From Hypsibius dujardini (taxonomy: Eukaryota; Tardigrada; Eutardigrada; Parachela; Hypsibiidae): DNA of 36,296 nt. Below the pieces are notes generated by a model that saw only the letters and a list, made by a program, of their open reading frames with translations, did not search any database and had not been told where the DNA came from. Shown piece after piece: positions 32,962 through 36,296 of the stretch (positions are counted from its first letter, which is position 1; the number at the start of each line of letters is the position of its first letter). The position numbers were made by a program, and so were the translations under genes. The stretch covers positions 1 to 36,296 of the forward strand of contig LRSR01012998.1 of the NCBI GenBank assembly GCA_001579985.1, read 5' to 3'.

Positions 32962-35086
32962 ACACACACAAAGACAGACACACAGACACACACAGACACA
33001 CAGATAGGCAGACATACAGACACACAGACACACAAACAGACAGACAGACAGACAGACAGACTGACCATCAGACAGACAAACAGACAGACAAACAGACAAA
33101 CACATCGAGGCGGACGCAGCACCGCAAATCTAAACAGTTTGATCCACATATATTGGTCCCTACATGCAGGTACCGTTAATGTCTGTGCGACACATGAGGC
33201 ACCCGCGGCATTCGTTGCGGAAACGCTATAATTTTCAACGAAAGCTCCACTGTGAGGCATCTTCAGCAGAAACACCTGCCCGGTGACTGGATCGATGCGA
33301 AAAAAGGTGTTCCCGGTTTGGGAAGATGAACTGATGAGAGACATTGAGAAGAAAGTGGGCGCCACACTTCCGGTGACCTACGAAATTGCCGGTACGAGCA
33401 GATAGATTGGTGTGAACTCTTACACGCCAGAGGTCATCGGTCTACGCTTCGCAAATAATAGAAAGGGTGCGGCCGCAAGGCTTCCGGTATCCTACGTTGA
33501 GAATAACCACTACGGGTGAACCGTATGAAATATCAAAACGTACCAAATATCGGACAACGGTATCGCCCACGGTAAACCGAAGACAATCAACGATGATGCT
33601 ATTCCCGAAGTCAAATGCACACGTAGGAGCTATACATTAAAAGATTGGTTAACCCGATTTTCTGATTCACCAAAACTCCGGACACTATAAACCCAAAGTC
33701 ATCAGACACAGAAACAGACACAGACACAGACACAGACACAGACACAGTCACAGACACAGACACAGACACAGACACAGACACAGTCACAGTCACAGTCACG
33801 GGCTCATACACAGACATAGACACTGACCCAGGAACAGACACATGTACATAACAACAAAAGTATAGAGAGGACGTCTTTGGGTCAATACCTCTACTTAAGA
33901 TAACTCACCACACTACCAGGACATACATTTGGGCTTTCAGACATTCAGACAAATGATACCACCGATGGACAGATAAAGCGTTAGCCCTACTCGTACCAGT
34001 GCAATTGTAGGCGACCTGGAAAAGATTTATGTCAGTAAGGCATAAGGGAAGTTTAGTACTGTGCATCCATCACAGATAAAATTACGCTACTCGATACAAA
34101 ATATATTATTATTATGTAAGCACTATTACTGCAGACATACCGTTATGTTGCTGGTTGTAAAATTGCCGTTCGGTTGGGTCACCGTTACTCTGTAGAGCTG
34201 GTTCGTCAGCGATGCTGGCGCCACGAGCTTGTAGAGCAAGTTGCCGGTCGTGGGGTCCACGTCCACATACTTGGTGGTAGCATCCCCCGACACCTGTAGC
34301 GGCGAAGATGACAGCAACGTAAGGGAATACGTAACGTTGGTTGTTGCCCCAGTTCCCTGTTAATAAAAGGTATATTGGTGAGCAGGAATTTTAGGCTTAC
34401 TTGCTCAGCTCATAACTACCGAAACAAATAACTGGATACGAACCTGTAGGCGACCAAACACTGAATTGAGGGGAAGTAGACAAGAGGCTATTATAGTCGG
34501 TCCATATATAGCAAACGAACTGGCGGTCGTCGTACCATTTGCCGTAACTGAAAAAGATGACCGCCTATGGTTTTCACTCAAGAATTTTAGCAAACACGGT
34601 CAAAGAATTATGTAGACAGAGTTACACAGAAAGCTACAAGATATATGTGCATATACAGACACAGACACAGACACAGACACAGACACAGACACAGACACAA
34701 ACACAGACACAAACACAGATAATCAGACCTAAGGGTGAAGAGAGTCAGTCACTCAGACAGGAAGACTGGCAGACAAGTAGACAAGCAGGCCGACAAGTTG
34801 GTATCTAGATCACGGAACAGACGCGTTGGAAGACCTACGAGTGGAGACCGTCAGTCAATTAGACTGGAAGATATTGTCAGCCAAATAGGGAGCAGGAACA
34901 GGCACGTAGGCAAAGAGGCCACTTTACGCGTGGAGACAGTCTCCCAATCATTCAGGAAAACTGGCAGACAATTAGGCAGACGGAGGACAGATAGACAGAC
35001 AGACAGACAAGCAGGCAGAAAACGGACTAGTAAGCAAACAGACAGACAGAACGAGCGGCACACAGCAGAGAAGTTATAATCAACAT
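32751..35086 (-). CDS. Secreted protein with two tandem cadherin-like units (unrecognised family)
   Basis: I do not recognise this gene. Proposed exons in order: 35086-35053, 34547-34444, 34356-34141, 34015-33997, 33629-33496, 33377-33174, 32777-32751; phases join and give 245 aa. Exon 1 gives a signal-peptide-like [11 protein letters not shown]. Two related units follow. In unit 1, [10 protein letters not shown] leads to YSLTLLSSS and [18 protein letters not shown]; in unit 2, SIIVDCLRF leads to [10 protein letters not shown] and [16 protein letters not shown]. An xDPxTGxL-type motif followed by a Y-V-T/A strand resembles cadherin-repeat cores but lacks clear calcium-binding DxD/LDRE motifs. 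Both units are split by a phase-0 intron at the same place. Exon 4 is a 19-nt micro-exon. The weakest parts are exon 1 (donor GTTCTG) and the short last exon. No transmembrane segment is visible, suggesting secretion. Its convergent neighbour is the PAN-ZP matrix protein. Confidence 0.6.
32792..32797 (+). terminator. Polyadenylation signal of the PAN-ZP gene
   Basis: AATAAA lies 118 bases after the stop at 32674 and within the convergent gene, just beyond its last coding exon (32751-32777). The two transcripts are therefore expected to overlap in antisense. Confidence 0.55.
32848..33105. repeat. CAGA and CA arrays, last intron of the cadherin-like gene
   Basis: (CAGA)n, then (CA)n at about 32922-32956, then degenerate CAGACACA and (CAGA)n. 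Confidence 0.9.
33706..33800. repeat. CAGACA hexamer array, intron 4 of the cadherin-like gene
   Basis: About 15 near-perfect hexamers ACAGAC with GTCACA variants, located in the intron preceding the second unit of the encoded protein. Confidence 0.9.
34656..34715. repeat. CAGACA hexamer array, intron 1 of the cadherin-like gene
   Basis: About ten hexamers ACAGAC, in the intron preceding the first unit of the encoded protein, mirroring the array at 33706-33800. Confidence 0.9.
34735..35050. repeat. Degenerate ~95-bp tandem repeat plus CAGA run
   Basis: Three diverged units begin near 34740 (GTCAGTCACTCAGACAGGAAG), 34843 (GACCGTCAGTCAATTAGACTG) and 34931 (GACAGTCTCCCAATCATTCAGG), each followed by GGCAGACAA- or GTCAGCCAAA-like sequence. 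A CAGA run follows at about 34990-35050. All lie in the proposed intron 1 of the cadherin-like gene. A 114-codon plus-strand frame across it is repeat-driven. Confidence 0.5.
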
Positions 35087-35270
35087 CCCATGCAATGATA
35101 AAGTGATAGATCGAAACAATTATAACCTGTGACCTATAAAAGGCCGACAGGTAAGGAGACGGGACTCTACCACGTCTACTACAATTCCACTACTGTACAG
35201 AAGTACTTGTATTAGACATTCAAGAAAGGCATTAGTTTGCAGCGGCGAAAACTAATCCAGATGTTTACAG
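35087..35270. promoter_or_regulatory. Divergent promoter region with TATA box
   Basis: TATAAAAGG at 35135-35143 (plus orientation) is a good TATA box between the minus-strand cadherin-like gene and the plus-strand gene at the right edge. A donor-like CAG/GTAAGG follows at 35151, consistent with a non-coding first exon spliced to the acceptor at 35260 or 35270. Inference from motif and arrangement. Confidence 0.4.
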
Positions 35271-36296
35271 ACGAGAAACCTAGTGAGGCGGACTTCGACA
35301 GCTAGCCAGACAAGCAACAGTGGCAAAACGGCACATGGACACCACGCTCATCACGGCCTCGTAGACTACACGTCTTGGCGGCTGGAGAAATACAGCGCGC
35401 TGAGCCAGACGCTCCAGAAACAAGGTTATCAGGGAACCGACCGACTGGACCAGACAACGCTGCAATCTATGGGTAAGTCTTTGTGCTAAATCCGAGTTCC
35501 ATTTTATCTCTGTCGTGCATCGTGCATTTGGCTGTAATAATGTAACTTAATTGCATCCAGAGACCATTAAGATTACGGCTGGTTGCCTGAATATTTCCAA
35601 TGTAATGTCTGCCTATAGTCTACGGTATGCTCCCCAACTGCTATAACATTCATTCGTTATGCGTCAGATCTGAGCCCGCCTATATTTTGTCTGGATGACT
35701 GCTTGTCTGTCTGTCTGTCTGCCTGCCTGTCTCTCTGTCTGTCTGTCTGTCTGTCTATCTGTCTGTATGTTGATTGCCTTGCGTTTAATCGCACAGTTAC
35801 ATGTACCTCTTTGCCTGTGTTTGTCTATTCACCGGACTGATGTCTTATACCTGTTCGCCTTTTTTAATTGCGTCTGCGTGGGCGTTCGCGTTTGTTCCTC
35901 CGACTGTCTGCATGCTTCAAGGCCTGTAATTATATCCCAGTCGAGCATTCGGTCTGTGTTTGCGCAATGCATCAACGTCATAGACCGCGAAATCCGAGCC
36001 ACTTCGAGGTCGCACAACAAAGAATTAAAAATGACCCATTCAGACAGTCGCGCTAATTGCCGTTTCTGTGTTTCTTTTTCCATCCCCCCCCCCTGCGCCT
36101 CCAGACAATAAGGCACTGCGGAGCTTGCTGGCGTCATACGAAAAGACGACGGACACCGTCAGCCACTACCTCGTCCAGGAGCTGAAACGCAAGGACTACC
36201 GGCAGATCTGCCAGAGTAAACACTGTCTAATCGTGTCAGCCGCCCTCAACGCCCTGACTACGGGCTCACCGAAACACAGTATGTACCACAGCGCAC
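35271..36296 (+). CDS. 5' part of an unrecognised gene (runs off the right edge)
   Basis: Two coding exons join in phase: about 35271-35472 and 36105-36278, the latter ending at a good donor (GTATGT), so the gene continues beyond the window. The visible product is about 125 residues: an N-terminal Ser/Thr/His-rich stretch (AHGHHAHHG), then predicted helical sequence including YTSWRLEKYSALSQTLQKQG, LRSLLASYEKTTDT and ELKRKDYRQICQSKH. I do not recognise a family. In-frame TAA at 35253 means the first exon shown must begin at a splice acceptor (AG at 35259-35260 or 35269-35270), so the true start lies upstream and was not identified. The 632-bp intron contains a TCTG array (35696-35770). Confidence 0.55.
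35696..35770. repeat. TCTG array in the intron of the right-edge gene
   Basis: (TCTG)n with GCCTG variants between the two visible exons of the unrecognised gene. Confidence 0.85.

Noticed and set aside
33381-33495. Coding continuation of the cadherin-like exon past 33496 ([16 protein letters not shown])
   Set aside because: It reaches a stop and would leave the next exon out of phase, whereas the donor at 33495 gives a phase-0 intron matching the one in the first unit.

Overview
This is gene-dense nuclear DNA from an animal, most likely a tardigrade or another small-genome ecdysozoan. Genes have many short introns (mostly 60-150 bp, GT-AG), sit a few hundred bases apart on both strands, and have clear animal orthologues. 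A secreted PAN-PAN-PAN-PAN-PAN-ZP-transmembrane protein of the NompA/NOAH type is an architecture known from ecdysozoans. The species assignment is inference; no species marker is present.

Layout from left to right: the tail of an unidentified gene (2-79); a 49-codon candidate secreted peptide (225-374); a 10-exon HSD17B12-like ketoacyl-CoA/steroid reductase (856-3068, +); a complete 10-exon CCT5 chaperonin subunit (3510-6882, -); a geneless stretch; TSEN34 tRNA-splicing endonuclease (8232-9870, -), which shares a 317-bp divergent promoter with an FKBP6/Shutdown-like FKBP-TPR protein (10188-12946, +); a repeat-bearing gap with a piggyBac-type miniature transposon (13754-14324); DRC10/IQCD of the axonemal nexin-dynein regulatory complex (15039-17499, +); DJ-1/PARK7 (17773-19503, -); a possibly dicistronic pair COX14 and IBA57 (20416-20622 and 20652-21800, +); kinesin-II accessory subunit KAP3 (22236-26571, +); the PAN-ZP NompA-like gene (27765-32674, +); a convergent secreted protein with two duplicated cadherin-like units that I cannot name (32751-35086, -); and the 5' part of an unrecognised gene running off the right edge (35271 onward, +).

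Exon models were built by hand. In nearly every case the reading phase is continuous across all junctions and the lengths match orthologues (CCT5 541 aa, DJ-1 207 aa, KAP3 741 aa, HSD17B12-like 325 aa). Introns and gaps carry many TCTG/CAGA microsatellites, TTGA-rich runs and several small inverted-repeat elements. I see no viral or retroviral fossils, no rRNA, no tRNA and no CRISPR array.

The genes are not an operon, but three of them (DRC10, KAP3, NompA-like) belong to ciliary or mechanosensory biology and lie within 18 kb. Two (CCT5, FKBP6-like) are chaperone-related, and two (COX14, IBA57) are mitochondrial biogenesis factors. The observations most worth a second look are: a TSEN34 whose predicted catalytic Tyr and His are replaced by Phe and Tyr; the unnamed duplicated cadherin-like secreted protein; the COX14-IBA57 pair; the small signal-peptide ORF; and a repeat whose edge coincides with a splice donor.
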